Counted from the stretch's first letter, positions 42,694 through 52,868 are shown. The stretch is 64,000 bases of DNA from Cupriavidus pauculus (GCF_008693385.1 NZ_CP044067.1:930001-994000); one strand, 5' to 3'. Notes: generated by a model from the sequence alone, not told the origin. Translations and numbers: made by a program.

Positions 42694-43667
42694 TCCGCCT
42701 GAATGCCCAGCTCGCGGATCAGCTTGCCGTAGCGGTCCGCGTCGCGGCGCAGGATCTTGCCGAACTCCTGCGGCGTCGACGTCGCCGTCTCCACGCCAAT
42801 CTTGTCCATCTGCGCCTTGACTTCCGGCAGCGTCATCACCTTGTTGATCTCGGCGTTCAGGCGCTTGACCAGATCGGGGTTCATGCCCTTGGGGCCGAAC
42901 GCGCCGTACCAGACCGACAGCTCATAGCCGGGCAGCGTCTCGGCCACCGTCGGCACATTCGGCAGCAGCGGCGAGCGCTTGGCCTCCGTTACCGCCAGCA
43001 GGCGCAGCTTGCCCGCGTTCACGTGCGGCAGCGTCTGCGTGCCGGCCGAGAACAGCAGCTGGGTCTGGCCCGCCACGAGGTCGACCACCGCCGGCGCGCC
43101 GCCCTTGTACGGCACGTGCAGCATCTCGATACCGGCCATCTTCGCGAACAGCACGGCGCTCAGGTGGTTGGTCGAACCCGATCCGGCCGAGGCGTACGCG
43201 ATCTTGCCCGGATGCGCCTTGGCGTAGTCGATCAGCTCCTTCACGCTCTTCACCGGCACCGACGGATGCACGACCATCGTGTTGGTCACGTAGGCCAGCA
43301 GACCCAGCGGCGTGAAGTCTTCCACGCCCTTGAACGGCATCTTGGGCATCAGCGCGGGGTTCATCGCGTGCGTGCTCATCGAGCCCACCAGCAGCGTGTA
43401 GCCGTCCGGCTGCGCGCGCGCCACGAATGCCGAGCCGATATTGCCCGACGCGCCCGGCCGGTTGTCGACGATCACGGGCTGGCCCAGCGACTTCGTCAGG
43501 TGTTCCGACAGCACGCGCGCGAGGATGTCCGTGGACCCACCCGCTGCCCAGGGCACGATCAGCGTGATCGGCTTGGTCGGATACGCATCGGCCGCACCCG
43601 CGGCGGTGGCCATGCACATTGCCATCGCGGCCATACCGCGCAGCAGGCTCTTGACTACGGACCTCAT
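42690..43667 (-). CDS. Bug/TctC family periplasmic solute-binding receptor
   Basis: 325 residues (GGGAG upstream of ATG 43667). Signal peptide to about residue 27 (ATAAGAADA). Bug signatures: YPTKPITLIVPWAAGGSTDILARVL, VDNRPGASGNIGSAFVARAQPDGYTLLVG and LHVPYKGGAPAVVDLVAGQ. Bug receptors bind carboxylates or amides for TctAB permeases or act in sensing; no TctA or TctB is encoded here. Located between gamma-glutamyltransferase and a GAF protein. Confidence 0.93.
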   Translation of the reverse strand: MRSVVKSLLRGMAAMAMCMATAAGAADAYPTKPITLIVPWAAGGSTDILARVLSEHLTKSLGQPVIVDNRPGASGNIGSAFVARAQPDGYTLLVGSMSTHAMNPALMPKMPFKGVEDFTPLGLLAYVTNTMVVHPSVPVKSVKELIDYAKAHPGKIAYASAGSGSTNHLSAVLFAKMAGIEMLHVPYKGGAPAVVDLVAGQTQLLFSAGTQTLPHVNAGKLRLLAVTEAKRSPLLPNVPTVAETLPGYELSVWYGAFGPKGMNPDLVKRLNAEINKVMTLPEVKAQMDKIGVETATSTPQEFGKILRRDADRYGKLIRELGIQAE

Positions 43668-43774
43668 GTTTCAACTCCCTGTCGTGTTGCGGCACGCCTT
43701 GCTTGTATCGACGGATTGCCGCGGGTTTTCTCTGAGTTGTCTCTTGTTGTCGTTATGTGCTTCGCGCGTCCGGC

Positions 43775-45607
43775 TCACCGGCCGACCGCGTATCCCTGCA
43801 TGCCGCGCGCATTCGCACCCGCGCGCAGCACCAATCGTCCCCGGGCGTCACGCTCGCGCGTGGCGGCCGACATGCGGCCCTCTGACCAGTCGTCGCCCAC
43901 CCGCACCTCGTGCCCGCGCTCGCGCAGGCCGGCGATGGTTTCCGCCGGCAGCCGGCCTTCCACGCTCAGGCGGTTGAGCACGGTCTGGCGCGGCCAGAAC
44001 GAGCCCGGGAAATGGTCGATATGCCAGGCCGGCGCGTCGATCGCTTCCTGCAGATTCATGCCATGCACGGCATGGCGCAGGAAGAATGCCAGCGACCACT
44101 GATCCTGCTGATCGCCACCGGGCGTGCCGAACACCATGTACGGCTCGCCGTCGCGCAGCGCGAGCGACGGCGACAGCGTGGTGCACGGCCGCTTGCCCGG
44201 CGCCAGCGAATTGGGCAGGCCCGGCTCGAGCCACGTCATCTGCAGGCGCGTATTCAGGGCGAAGCCGAGCGACGGAATGGTCGGGCTCGACGACAGCCAG
44301 CCGCCCGACGGCGTGGCCGCGACCATATTGCCGTGGCGGTCGATCACGTCGATATGGCAGGTGTCGCCGACGAACAGTTCGCGTTCGGCCCATTCGCTCA
44401 CCGGGGGCAGCGAGGCGAAGGTCGGCTCGCCGATGCCAAAGCGCACGTCGGCCGTGGCCAGCGTGCGCTCGGCCACGCCGAGGTCCGGCAGGCGCGGCGC
44501 AAGGCCGTTGAGCAACGTGCCGGCGTCGATGGCCGTCGCGGCGTGGATGCCGATGCGCGCCGCGCGCGCGGCGAGGTATGCGGGGTCCAGCAGCGCGGCC
44601 AGTTGCGAGGGGACGAAGTCGGGGTCGCCATACCATGCGAGGCGGTCCGCCATCGCGAGCTTGGCGGCTTCCGCCACACGGTGCACGAACTCGAGCGAGG
44701 TCGGCGCATGGGCTTCCAGTCCCGCATGGCGAAGCATGCCGAGCTGCTGGAGGAACACGGGGCCCTGGCTCCAGATGCCGCACTTGGCCACCGTGTAGCG
44801 GCCGAAGTCCATCGTGGCCGGCGCTTCGACGGTCGGCGCGAAGGCAGCCATATCGTCGTAGCGGAGCAGGCCCTTGTGGCGCTCGCCCGTCGTGTCGCGC
44901 ACCGGCGTGGTGCGGCAATACGTATCGATTTCCTGGGCGACGAAGCCGCGATACCAGCAGTCCATGGCCGCGTCGATCTGCGCTTCGCGCGTGTCGGCCG
45001 CGCCCATGGCGGTTTCGACGATGCGCGTGTAGGTGCCCGCGAGCACGGGCAGCGTGTGGAGGCTGCCGGGGCGCGGCACCTTGCCGTCGGGCAGCCACGT
45101 CTCGGCCGAGCTATGCCACTCGTCGCGGAACAGCGACTGCACGGCGAGAATGGCCTGCGAGATGCGCGGCACGAGCGGGAAGCCGTTGCGCGCGTAGCCG
45201 ATCACAGGCTCGAGCACCTGCGCGACGGTCCACGTACCGTGGTCGCGCAGCATCGTCATCCAGGCGCCGAATGCGCCCGGCACGGTGGCGGGCATCAGCC
45301 CGATGCCGGGCATCATCTCGAGGCCCATGGCCCGCATGGCATCCGGGTCCGCGAGGGCCGGCGCCGGGCCCTGGCCGCAGACCGAACGCACGGCGCGGTC
45401 GCGTTCGCTCCAGAACAGGATGGGCACCTCGCCACCCGGGCCGTTCAGATGCGGCTCCACCACCTGCAGCACGAAACCCGCCGCGACGGCGGCGTCGAAC
45501 GCATTGCCGCCGCGCTCGAGCACGCCCATGGCGGTCTGCGTGGCCAGCCAGTGCGTGGACGCGGCCACACCGAAGGTTCCGACGATTTCCGGGCGGGTAG
45601 TGAACAT
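43775..45607 (-). CDS. Gamma-glutamyltransferase family protein
   Basis: 610 residues with no signal peptide, so cytoplasmic unlike classic GGT. N-terminal ASTHWLATQTAMGVLERGGNAFDAAVAAGFVL and the GGEVPILFW segment match the family. The maturation/catalytic Thr is in GDTCHIDVIDRHGNMVAATPSGG. Precursors self-cleave before that Thr to form the two-chain Ntn hydrolase. Such cytoplasmic GGT-like enzymes often act on amides in catabolic operons rather than on glutathione. Operon with a Bug receptor and a GAF protein; divergent LysR regulator at 45699. Confidence 0.9.
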   Translation of the reverse strand: MFTTRPEIVGTFGVAASTHWLATQTAMGVLERGGNAFDAAVAAGFVLQVVEPHLNGPGGEVPILFWSERDRAVRSVCGQGPAPALADPDAMRAMGLEMMPGIGLMPATVPGAFGAWMTMLRDHGTWTVAQVLEPVIGYARNGFPLVPRISQAILAVQSLFRDEWHSSAETWLPDGKVPRPGSLHTLPVLAGTYTRIVETAMGAADTREAQIDAAMDCWYRGFVAQEIDTYCRTTPVRDTTGERHKGLLRYDDMAAFAPTVEAPATMDFGRYTVAKCGIWSQGPVFLQQLGMLRHAGLEAHAPTSLEFVHRVAEAAKLAMADRLAWYGDPDFVPSQLAALLDPAYLAARAARIGIHAATAIDAGTLLNGLAPRLPDLGVAERTLATADVRFGIGEPTFASLPPVSEWAERELFVGDTCHIDVIDRHGNMVAATPSGGWLSSSPTIPSLGFALNTRLQMTWLEPGLPNSLAPGKRPCTTLSPSLALRDGEPYMVFGTPGGDQQDQWSLAFFLRHAVHGMNLQEAIDAPAWHIDHFPGSFWPRQTVLNRLSVEGRLPAETIAGLRERGHEVRVGDDWSEGRMSAATRERDARGRLVLRAGANARGMQGYAVGR

Positions 45608-45698
45608 GGGCGAAATGATTCTGTATGAATGTCTCGAGTATAGGACTAGCGAATAACCTGTTCGTGCGATCTTCTTATTGTGGTATTACTATTTGGTT

Positions 45699-46655
45699 AT
45701 GCCGCCACGTTCCGCACCCCATACCTCCGACCAGTTGCTGCACAACGTCGTCTCCCGGCTCAGACTGCGGCATCTGCCGCTGCTGCTCGCGCTGGAGCGG
45801 CAGCGCTCCGTATCGCGGGTGGCGGCCGAACTCGATCTTTCGCAACCGGCGGTCACCAAGGCACTGCGCGAGATCGAGGACATCTTCATGACGCCGCTGT
45901 TCGAGCGCACCCGGCGCGGGCTGGAACCGACGGCCACGGGCAGCGCCGTGCTGGCGCACGCGCGCGTGTCGCTCGCGGAAGCGGAGGCGCTCGGGCGCGA
46001 GCTCACGGCGATCGAGGCGGGACTGCGCGGGCGGTTGCGGCTAGGGGTCATTCCATACGTGTCGCGGCCCGTGCTCGATGCCGCGTGTGCGTATGGGCTC
46101 GATCAGCAGCCGCGGCTCTCGGTACTGGTGCGCGAGGGCACGACCGACGAACTCGTCAACGCGCTGCGGCTGCACGAGCTCGATTGCGTGATCGTGCGGT
46201 CGTTCTATGTGCCCGGCGAGGATATCGTGCAGGCGCCGCTCTACCGCGAGGAACCGGTCCTCGTGGTCCCGGCCGGCGCGGCGGAACGGCTCGCACGCGG
46301 GGCGCTGGACTGGCACCGGCTGGCGGCGCTCGACTGGATTCTGCCGCCGCCGCATACGCCGGTCCGCCGCACGATCAACACGATGTTCGCCACGGCGGGC
46401 GTCGCGCCGCCGCTGCCGACGGTGGAGACCTATTCGATCAAGACCACCGCGACCCTGCTCCGCAGCCAGCCGTCGACGATCACGATCGTCCCCAAGTCCG
46501 TCGCGGCGGAACTCGTCGATGGCGGCGGCGCGGCGGTGCTGCCTTATACGCTGAGCTGGGACTTGCCGCCCGTGGGCATCATGTGGCGACGGCAGGCGGA
46601 GCAGAACGAGGTGGTGTCGGCGCTGGTGACGGCATTACGGAAGGTCGTCGCGTAG
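45699..46655 (+). CDS. LysR family transcriptional regulator
   Basis: 318 residues from ATG 45699; an ATG at 45678 would add MWYYYLV. Helix-turn-helix [33 protein letters not shown], effector domain from about residue 95 ([15 protein letters not shown]), GbpR-like branch. Divergent from the GGT/Bug/GAF operon across 91 bp of AT-rich DNA, so it probably controls that operon. Confidence 0.92.
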   Translation: MPPRSAPHTSDQLLHNVVSRLRLRHLPLLLALERQRSVSRVAAELDLSQPAVTKALREIEDIFMTPLFERTRRGLEPTATGSAVLAHARVSLAEAEALGRELTAIEAGLRGRLRLGVIPYVSRPVLDAACAYGLDQQPRLSVLVREGTTDELVNALRLHELDCVIVRSFYVPGEDIVQAPLYREEPVLVVPAGAAERLARGALDWHRLAALDWILPPPHTPVRRTINTMFATAGVAPPLPTVETYSIKTTATLLRSQPSTITIVPKSVAAELVDGGGAAVLPYTLSWDLPPVGIMWRRQAEQNEVVSALVTALRKVVA

Positions 46656-46676
46656 ACATCGCGCATATACTGCCGC

Positions 46677-47693
46677 ATGGCCTACGATCTCACCGACAAA
46701 CTCGTCATCGGCATCTCCTCCCGCGCGCTGTTCGACCTCGAGCTCGAAAACGGTATCTATCAGCGCGACGGCGTTGCCGCCTACACCGCCCACCAGCGCG
46801 AACACGAAGACGAACCGCTGCGCCCCGGCACCGCGTTCCCCCTCGTCCGTGCCCTGCTGAAGCTCAACGCCGCCATCCCCGGCCGTCGCCTCGTCGAGGT
46901 GGTCGTGATCTCGCGCAACTCGCCCGACACGGGCCTGCGTGCGTTCAATGCCATCGAAGCGCACAAGCTCGATATCACCCGCGCGGCGTTCACGGGCGGC
47001 GAAGCCATCGACCGGTATCTGCATGCGTTCAAGGTGGACTTGTTCCTGTCGCGCGATGCCGCCGACGTGCAGGCCGCCATCGACGGTGGCGTGGCCGCGG
47101 CGCAGCTGTACGACGTGCCGCCGGACTACCAGGCCCCCGACAACCAGATCCGCATCGCCTTCGACGGCGACGCCGTGTTGTTTTCGGACGAATCCGAACG
47201 CATCTACAAGCAAAAGGGTCTGGAAGCCTTCGTCCGGCACGAACAGAAGCACCGGCACGAGGCCATGGCCGAAGGGCCGTTTGCCAAGCTGCTGCTGCGG
47301 CTGGCCGAAGTCCAGCAGCGCTTTCCGTCCGGCGAATGCCCCGTGCGCATCGCCATCGTCACGGCCCGCAACAGCCCCGCCCACACACGCGTCATCCATA
47401 CGCTGCGCACGTGGAACGTCGAGATCGACGAGGCGTTCTTCCTCGGCGGGTTGCCCAAGGATCAGGTCCTGCGCGCATTCGGCGCCCATATGTTCTTCGA
47501 CGATCAGAAATTCCATGTGGAAAGCGCCGCCACCGTGGTGCCCGCCGGTCACGTGCCGTACAAGGGCGGCCAGCTGCTCGCGCCGCCGCGCAAGCGCCGC
47601 ACGGTCAAAAGCGCCATGGCCGACGCCGACCTGCTGACGCAGGCCGAGTCCGCACCGGACGCCGCACCCGACGCTCCCACCGACGCCGCATGA
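46677..47693 (+). CDS. 5'-nucleotidase (cytosolic cN-I-like, NT5C1 family)
   Basis: 338 residues. N-terminal [17 protein letters not shown] and [22 protein letters not shown], then [40 protein letters not shown] and the HAD-type nucleophile loop [15 protein letters not shown]; near the end FDDQKFHVE. The family dephosphorylates AMP or IMP. A C-terminal Ala/Asp/Pro tail looks disordered. Its stop overlaps the YnfA-like start (ATGA), so the two are translated together. Confidence 0.9.
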   Translation: MAYDLTDKLVIGISSRALFDLELENGIYQRDGVAAYTAHQREHEDEPLRPGTAFPLVRALLKLNAAIPGRRLVEVVVISRNSPDTGLRAFNAIEAHKLDITRAAFTGGEAIDRYLHAFKVDLFLSRDAADVQAAIDGGVAAAQLYDVPPDYQAPDNQIRIAFDGDAVLFSDESERIYKQKGLEAFVRHEQKHRHEAMAEGPFAKLLLRLAEVQQRFPSGECPVRIAIVTARNSPAHTRVIHTLRTWNVEIDEAFFLGGLPKDQVLRAFGAHMFFDDQKFHVESAATVVPAGHVPYKGGQLLAPPRKRRTVKSAMADADLLTQAESAPDAAPDAPTDAA

Positions 47694-48007
47694 AGACCGT
47701 CCCGCTGTATATGCTGACCGCCCTCGCGGAAATCCTCGGCTGCTATCTGCCCTACCTGTGGTTACGCCAGAACGGCAGCGCCTGGCTGCTGGTGCCGGGC
47801 GCCGTATCGCTCGCGGTATTCGCATGGCTGCTGACGCTGCATCCCGATGCATCGGGACGCGTCTATGCCGCGTACGGCGGCATCTATATCGCGGTGGCCA
47901 TCTGCTGGCTATGGCTCGTGGACGGCGTGCGTCCGAGCCCATGGGATATCGCCGGCGTCGCGGTGGCAGTGGCCGGCATGGCGATCATCGTGTTCCAGCC
48001 GCGCTGA
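47690..48007 (+). CDS. YnfA family small membrane protein
   Basis: 105 residues with four membrane helices in the UPF0060 pattern: [20 protein letters not shown], then [30 protein letters not shown]. Related in fold to small multidrug resistance proteins; function not settled. Its last 23 bp overlap the 3' end of the convergent hydroxyacid oxidase gene. Confidence 0.93.
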   Translation: MKTVPLYMLTALAEILGCYLPYLWLRQNGSAWLLVPGAVSLAVFAWLLTLHPDASGRVYAAYGGIYIAVAICWLWLVDGVRPSPWDIAGVAVAVAGMAIIVFQPR

Positions 48008-49154
48008 CCGGCGACCACAGAAAGCTCTCGTCGATGTCGTGGACCGACGTCGCGCCGAGCATCGCCATATTGCGCGAGACCTCCTGCTTCATGAGCTGGA
48101 TACCCTTGCGCACCCCCGGCATGCCCTGCACCGCCGCCGCATAGCAGAACGGCCGTCCCACGAACACGAACTTCGCCCCGAGCGCGAGCGCCTTGAGCAC
48201 ATCGCTGCCGCGCCGCACGCCGCTGTCGAGCATCACCGGCACGGTCGGACACGCGCGCACGATGTCCGGCAGCACGCGCAACGGCGCCACCGCACCATCG
48301 AGCTGCCGCCCGCCGTGATTGGACACGACGATGCCATCGGCGCCCGCATCGACGGCGATGCGCGCATCCCGCGCATCGAGAATGCCCTTGATGACGAGCG
48401 TGCCCGGCCACATCTTGCGAATCAGCGCGAAATGGCGCCAGTCCAGATGCCCGCGATCCGAGAAATCGCGCTGCACGTTCTGCGAGAGAATCGGCGCGCC
48501 GCGCGTGGCGTAGTTGTTCTCGAAATGCGGCATGCCATGGCGCACCAGCGTCTTGAAGAACGTGCCGAACAGCCAGCGCGGATGGGTGATGCCCTCCCAC
48601 GCCAGTCGCGCACTGGGCCGCAGCGGCGCCGAGAAACCCGCGCGCGCATAGTTCTCGCGGTTCGGGGGCACCGGCGTATCGACCGTCATGACGAGCGTGC
48701 CGAAGTCCGCCGCCCGCACGCGCTCGATCAGCGCGACGATGTTCGGCTCGTCGCCGGGCAGATAGGCCTGGAACCAGGCTTCCGGATTGACCCGCGCCAC
48801 CTGCTCGAGCGGAATCAGCGACGACCCGCTCATGATCATTGGCACGTTCTCCTCCGCGGCCGCCTGCGCCAGCACGATATCGCCCCGGTACGCGGACAAC
48901 GCCGCGAGACCCATGGGCGCAATGCCGAACGGCGACGCATAGGTCCGGCCGAACAGCGACGTGGCCGTGGACCGGCGCGAGATATCGACGAGCACGCGCG
49001 TGACGAGCCCGACGTCGTCGAACGCGTCGCGGTTATCGTGGAACGAGCGGTAACGTTCGGCCGCACCGGCGATATAGCCGAACACCGGTGCCGGCAGGCG
49101 GCGGCGCGCGGCCGCCTCGAAGTCATCGAGGCACAACGCCTCCGGGCTTGCCAT
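47985..49154 (-). CDS. FMN-dependent alpha-hydroxy-acid oxidase
   Basis: 389 residues from ATG 49154. FMN TIM barrel of the lactate/glycolate oxidase family: [32 protein letters not shown] and active-site [11 protein letters not shown] plus [10 protein letters not shown] (His and Arg); C-terminal [28 protein letters not shown]. It oxidises a 2-hydroxyacid to a 2-oxoacid. Gene order (SDR, aldolase-like, Bug receptor, oxidase) points to a hydroxyacid catabolic operon; a Bug receptor stops 5 bp upstream. Confidence 0.92.
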   Translation of the reverse strand: MASPEALCLDDFEAAARRRLPAPVFGYIAGAAERYRSFHDNRDAFDDVGLVTRVLVDISRRSTATSLFGRTYASPFGIAPMGLAALSAYRGDIVLAQAAAEENVPMIMSGSSLIPLEQVARVNPEAWFQAYLPGDEPNIVALIERVRAADFGTLVMTVDTPVPPNRENYARAGFSAPLRPSARLAWEGITHPRWLFGTFFKTLVRHGMPHFENNYATRGAPILSQNVQRDFSDRGHLDWRHFALIRKMWPGTLVIKGILDARDARIAVDAGADGIVVSNHGGRQLDGAVAPLRVLPDIVRACPTVPVMLDSGVRRGSDVLKALALGAKFVFVGRPFCYAAAVQGMPGVRKGIQLMKQEVSRNMAMLGATSVHDIDESFLWSPVSAAGTR

Positions 49155-49159
49155 GATGC

Positions 49160-50188
49160 TTATTCCGGCTTGATGCCCGACTTGCGCACGAGGTCGCCCC
49201 ACTTGACGCTCTCCGACGCCATGTACTGCCTGAACGTCGCGCTGTCCGAAGCTTCCACCTTCATGCCCTGCGCGGCCATCTTGGCGCGCGTGTCGGGGTC
49301 CGACGCCACGACCTGCACGCCGTGCTCGAGCTTCTGCACGATATCGGCGGGCGTGCCGGCCGGCGCGTACAGGCCGAACCACGTCAGCGCCTCGAAGCCC
49401 TTGAGGCCGGATTCCGATACGGTCGGGATACTGGGCGCGCTCGGCGCGCGCTCCAGGCTCGACACCGCGATCGCGCGCAGCTTGCCGCTGCGGATATAGG
49501 GCAGCAGCGTCGGCAGGTTGCTGAACATCAGCGGCACCTGATTGCCGAGCACATCGGCAATCGCGTTCGCCTCGCCCTTGTACGGCACGTGCACCATCTG
49601 CACGCCGGCCATCGTCGAGAACAGCTCGGCCGCCACGTGTTGCGGACCGCCGGGGCCCGACGACGCGTAGTTGAGCGCGCCGTTCTTCTCGCGGGCGTAC
49701 TTGATGACGTCCTGCACGGTATGCAGCGGCAGCGACGGATGCACGACCAGCACCAGCGGCACCGAGGCGATCAGCGAGACCGGTACGAAGTCCTTGACCG
49801 GATTGAAACGCAGCTTCGGATACATGCCGGGCGCCACGACCATCGTCGATTGCGTGCCCAGCAGCAGCGTATAGCCGTCGGGCCTGGCGCGCGCCACGGC
49901 CTCCGCCGCGATGGTGCCCGTGGCACCGGCGCGGTTCTCGATCACGAACGACTGGCCGAGGTCCTTGCCCAGGCCCTGCCCCACGAGGCGCGCGACCTGA
50001 TCGACCGCGCCGCCTGCGGAAAAGCCGACCAGCAGCGTGGCCGGCTTGGTGGGGTAATCGGTGGCCGCGCGGGCGATGCCCGCGTTGCCAAGCGTCACGG
50101 CGAGCCCCGCGCAGAGCGATGCCGTGATGAAGGTGCGGCGCGATGCCACCGGAAGAACCGCGAGCGTTTCCCCGTCGATGCGTGTCAT
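49160..50188 (-). CDS. Bug/TctC family periplasmic receptor
   Basis: 342 residues. Long Tat-like signal (SRRTFITASLCAGLAVTLG, cleavage near AARA, residue 41). Bug signatures: YPTKPATLLVGFSAGGAVDQVARLVGQ, IENRAGATGTIAAEAVARARPDGYTLLLG and MVHVPYKGEANAIADVLG. Presumably captures the substrate of the surrounding hydroxyacid pathway. No TctAB permease is encoded nearby. Confidence 0.92.
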   Translation of the reverse strand: MTRIDGETLAVLPVASRRTFITASLCAGLAVTLGNAGIARAATDYPTKPATLLVGFSAGGAVDQVARLVGQGLGKDLGQSFVIENRAGATGTIAAEAVARARPDGYTLLLGTQSTMVVAPGMYPKLRFNPVKDFVPVSLIASVPLVLVVHPSLPLHTVQDVIKYAREKNGALNYASSGPGGPQHVAAELFSTMAGVQMVHVPYKGEANAIADVLGNQVPLMFSNLPTLLPYIRSGKLRAIAVSSLERAPSAPSIPTVSESGLKGFEALTWFGLYAPAGTPADIVQKLEHGVQVVASDPDTRAKMAAQGMKVEASDSATFRQYMASESVKWGDLVRKSGIKPE

Positions 50189-50290
50189 GTCTGTCCCCTT
50201 TGATTATTGTTCTGGGGCGGCCGCGTCGGGCGCGACCGTCCCCGCAACGCGCGCGTGACGCGCGTTGTCCTGCCCTGCCGATGCCTGAAA

Positions 50291-51016
50291 TCAGTCCTTC
50301 TGCTGCGCGCGCCAGGCCTGATAGCGCTTCTTGTTTTCTTCGTTGGGCGGATACAGGCCCGGCAGCTTTTCGCCGGCTTCCACCTGCTGCATGATCCAGC
50401 CCTCGACGCGCTCCTGCTCCTCGGCCTCGGCCACGACGGCCTCAAGCATATCGGCGGGAATCAGCACCGCGCCGTCGTTGTCGAGCACCACCACGTCGTT
50501 CGGGAACACGGCCACGCCGCCGCAACCGATCGGCTCCTGCCACGCAACGAAGGTCAGGCCCGCCACCGACGGCGGCGCGGCCGCGCCGCTGCTCCACACG
50601 GGCAGCCCCGTGCCACGCACGCCGTCCACGTCGCGCACCACGCCATCGGTGACGAGCGCCGTGACACCACGCTTGCCCATGCGCGCGCAGAGGATGTCGC
50701 CGAAGATGCCGGCATCCTTGACGCCCATCGCATCGACCACCGCGATGCAGCCCGCGGGCATGTCCTCGATGGCGGCACGCGTGGAAATCGGCGACGACCA
50801 CGATGCGGGCGTGGCCAGGTCTTCGCGCGCCGGCACAAAGCGCAGCGTGAACGCGCGGCCGACCAGACGCGGGCTGTTGGCATGCAACGGCATCGCGCCG
50901 CGCAGCCAGACGTTACGCAGGCCTTTCTTGAGCAGCACCGTCGTCAGCGTGGCGGTGGTGATCTTCGAGAGCACTTCGATCGTGCGCGCGTCCAGCGGCA
51001 GGGATTCAACGGACAT
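50291..51016 (-). CDS. RraA/HMG-aldolase-like family protein
   Basis: 241 residues. RraA fold: TATLTTVLLKKGLRNVWLRGA, GCIAVVDAMGVKDAGIFGDILCARMGKRGVTALVTDGVVRDVDGVRG and NDVVVLDNDGAVLIPADML. The GD...R...D pattern (with DGVVRD) matches metal-dependent 4-hydroxy-4-methyl-2-oxoglutarate/4-carboxy-4-hydroxy-2-oxoadipate aldolases as well as RraA regulators. In a catabolic operon the aldolase or decarboxylase role is more likely. Confidence 0.88.
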   Translation of the reverse strand: MSVESLPLDARTIEVLSKITTATLTTVLLKKGLRNVWLRGAMPLHANSPRLVGRAFTLRFVPAREDLATPASWSSPISTRAAIEDMPAGCIAVVDAMGVKDAGIFGDILCARMGKRGVTALVTDGVVRDVDGVRGTGLPVWSSGAAAPPSVAGLTFVAWQEPIGCGGVAVFPNDVVVLDNDGAVLIPADMLEAVVAEAEEQERVEGWIMQQVEAGEKLPGLYPPNEENKKRYQAWRAQQKD

Positions 51017-51045
51017 GGATAAGCCTCGATTTGGAAGTTGATGGT

Positions 51046-51831
51046 TCAGATGCTGGCGATCAGGCCGCCATCGACGCGCACGACCGAGCCGGTCACGTAC
51101 GCGGCGCGGGCGCTGGCAAGGAATGCCACCACGTCGGCGTACTCCTGCGGCTCGCCGTAACGGCCCACGGCAATCGATGCCATGCTTTGCGCGCGGACGT
51201 CCTCCACGGGGCGGTTCTCGCGCCCGGCCTTCTGCTCGTCGAGGAACTGGATGCGCGGCGTGGCGACGCGGCCGGGCAGCACGATATTACTCGTGACGCC
51301 ATCGCGGCCGACTTCGCCCGCGAGCGTCTTGGACCAGCCCACGAGCGAGGTGCGCAGGGCATTGGACAGGCCGAGGTTCGGAATCGGGGCGACGACGCCC
51401 GACGATGTGCTCGTGATCACGCGGCCGAACTGGCGGGCGCGCATGCCGGGGAGCACGCGATCGGTGATCGCGATCACGGACAGCACCATGGCCTGGAACC
51501 AGCGTTGCCAGACGGCGGTGTCCTGTCCGAAGACGGGCGTCGGCGGCGGGCCGCCAGTGTTGTTGACGAGGATATCGACCGGGCCCAGCGCGGCTTCGAT
51601 GGCGGCCACGCGCGCTTCGATCGCGCCGAGGTCGGCGAGGTCCCATTGCAGCGCGAACGCCTTGCCGCCGGCCTGCTCGATGTCCGCCACCACCGGGGCG
51701 AGCGCCTCGGCATTGATGTCGGCCACGGCCACCTTGACGCCTTCGCGCGCCAGGGTCCGCGCAATCGCGCCGCCGAGGCCGCCGCCCGCGCCGAGCACGA
51801 GCGCGGTCTTGCCATCGATCCCGAGATCCAT
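51046..51831 (-). CDS. SDR family protein lacking the usual catalytic Tyr/Lys
   Basis: 261 residues from ATG 51831, with GGAGGAG before it; an earlier in-frame ATG at 51864 has no such site. Cofactor motif GAGGGLGGAIA and NNTGG are present, and the catalytic-region Ser is in STSSGVV. Where YxxxK is expected the sequence reads PNLGLSNALRTSL, without Tyr or Lys. A C-terminal VDGG is kept. This resembles the BKR-like SDR subgroup with altered active sites. First gene of the leftward hydroxyacid operon. Confidence 0.9.
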   Translation of the reverse strand: MDLGIDGKTALVLGAGGGLGGAIARTLAREGVKVAVADINAEALAPVVADIEQAGGKAFALQWDLADLGAIEARVAAIEAALGPVDILVNNTGGPPPTPVFGQDTAVWQRWFQAMVLSVIAITDRVLPGMRARQFGRVITSTSSGVVAPIPNLGLSNALRTSLVGWSKTLAGEVGRDGVTSNIVLPGRVATPRIQFLDEQKAGRENRPVEDVRAQSMASIAVGRYGEPQEYADVVAFLASARAAYVTGSVVRVDGGLIASI

Positions 51832-51904
51832 GGGTGTCTCCTCCTTATTGGTCTGTTGAGCCATTGTGAGGAAGCGGAAACTCTAAGACAATTGGATTTT
51901 CTCG

Positions 51905-51919
51905 CGTTCAGAATGAACG
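51905..51919. promoter_or_regulatory. Inverted repeat in divergent LysR/SDR promoter region
   Basis: CGTTCA-GAA-TGAACG, in the 128-bp gap between the divergent SDR (51831) and LysR (51960) genes. A short symmetric site fitting a LysR-type binding element. Confidence 0.5.
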
Positions 51920-51959
51920 TTTTGTGGATTGCCGTCGGAGAGAGGGCCCCCTTTCAAAT

Positions 51960-52838
51960 ATGGACACGCGCTTTATCGACACCTTCGTCATGGTCGCCGA
52001 ATGCGGTTCGATGGCCGAGGCCGCACGGCGGATCCATATCACGCCCACCGCGCTATCCCAGCGCCTGCGCACGCTCGAGCGCGAGCTCGGCGCCCCGCTC
52101 GTGACGCGGTCGGGCCGCTTCGTGCGGCTGACGGAAGCCGGCGCCCGCCTGCTCGCCCGCGCGCGAAAATTCCAGCGCGATGTGCGGGAACTGGAAATGG
52201 CCGTATCCGAGGAAGGCTTCCCGGGCGGCCTGCGCATCGGCACGATCCGGACCGCGCTGACCAACGTCATGCCCGATCTGCTCCGGTATATCGCCCTGCG
52301 CCATCCAAGCCTCGATGCCACGATGGAAATCGGCACCTCGCACGATCTTTACCATCAGCTGGTCACGGGCAAGGTGGACGCCGCGCTGCTCGTGGAGCCG
52401 CCGTTCAAGCTGCCCAAGGCGTACGTCTGGCACATGCTGCGGACGGAGCCGCTGGTGCTGCTCGCGCCCGCCCACCTCGCCGGCCAGGACCCCGACGCGA
52501 TCCTCGCGGAGCAGCCGATGATCCGCTATGACCGCCGCACATGGGGCGGCCTGCTGGGCGAGCAATATCTGCAGGAGCGCGGCCTGCATCCGCAGGAACG
52601 CTTCGAACTGGATTCGCCCGACGGCATTCTGCTGCTGGTGAGCATGGGACTGGGCGTCTCGCTGGTGCCGGACTGCTATCCACGCGCCGCGGTACCCGAT
52701 ACCGCCGTGATCCTGCCCCTGCCCGAAGGCCGGCCGGTCCGGCAGCTGGGCTTCCTGTGGCCCAGGCAATCGCAATACGCGAGATTGTTCGAGGCCATGG
52801 TGAATAGCAGGCCCGAGGGTGAGGGCAAAACGCTGTAA
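51960..52838 (+). CDS. LysR family transcriptional regulator
   Basis: 292 residues from ATG 51960. Helix-turn-helix DTFVMVAECGSMAEAARRIHITPTALSQRLRTLERELGAPLV; effector domain from about residue 88 (LRIGTIRTALTNVMPDLLRY). Divergent from the SDR/RraA/Bug/oxidase operon, which it probably regulates. The VOC gene starts 30 bp after its stop and could be co-transcribed. Confidence 0.93.
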   Translation: MDTRFIDTFVMVAECGSMAEAARRIHITPTALSQRLRTLERELGAPLVTRSGRFVRLTEAGARLLARARKFQRDVRELEMAVSEEGFPGGLRIGTIRTALTNVMPDLLRYIALRHPSLDATMEIGTSHDLYHQLVTGKVDAALLVEPPFKLPKAYVWHMLRTEPLVLLAPAHLAGQDPDAILAEQPMIRYDRRTWGGLLGEQYLQERGLHPQERFELDSPDGILLLVSMGLGVSLVPDCYPRAAVPDTAVILPLPEGRPVRQLGFLWPRQSQYARLFEAMVNSRPEGEGKTL

Positions 52839-52868
52839 AGTAACCCCCATCACAAACGGAGGCCCCGC

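Noticed and set aside
45680..48007. 775-codon frame spanning LysR, nucleotidase and YnfA genes
   Set aside because: Only its last 106 codons are real (YnfA-like, starting at the ATG overlapping the nucleotidase stop); the rest is out of frame with two clear genes.
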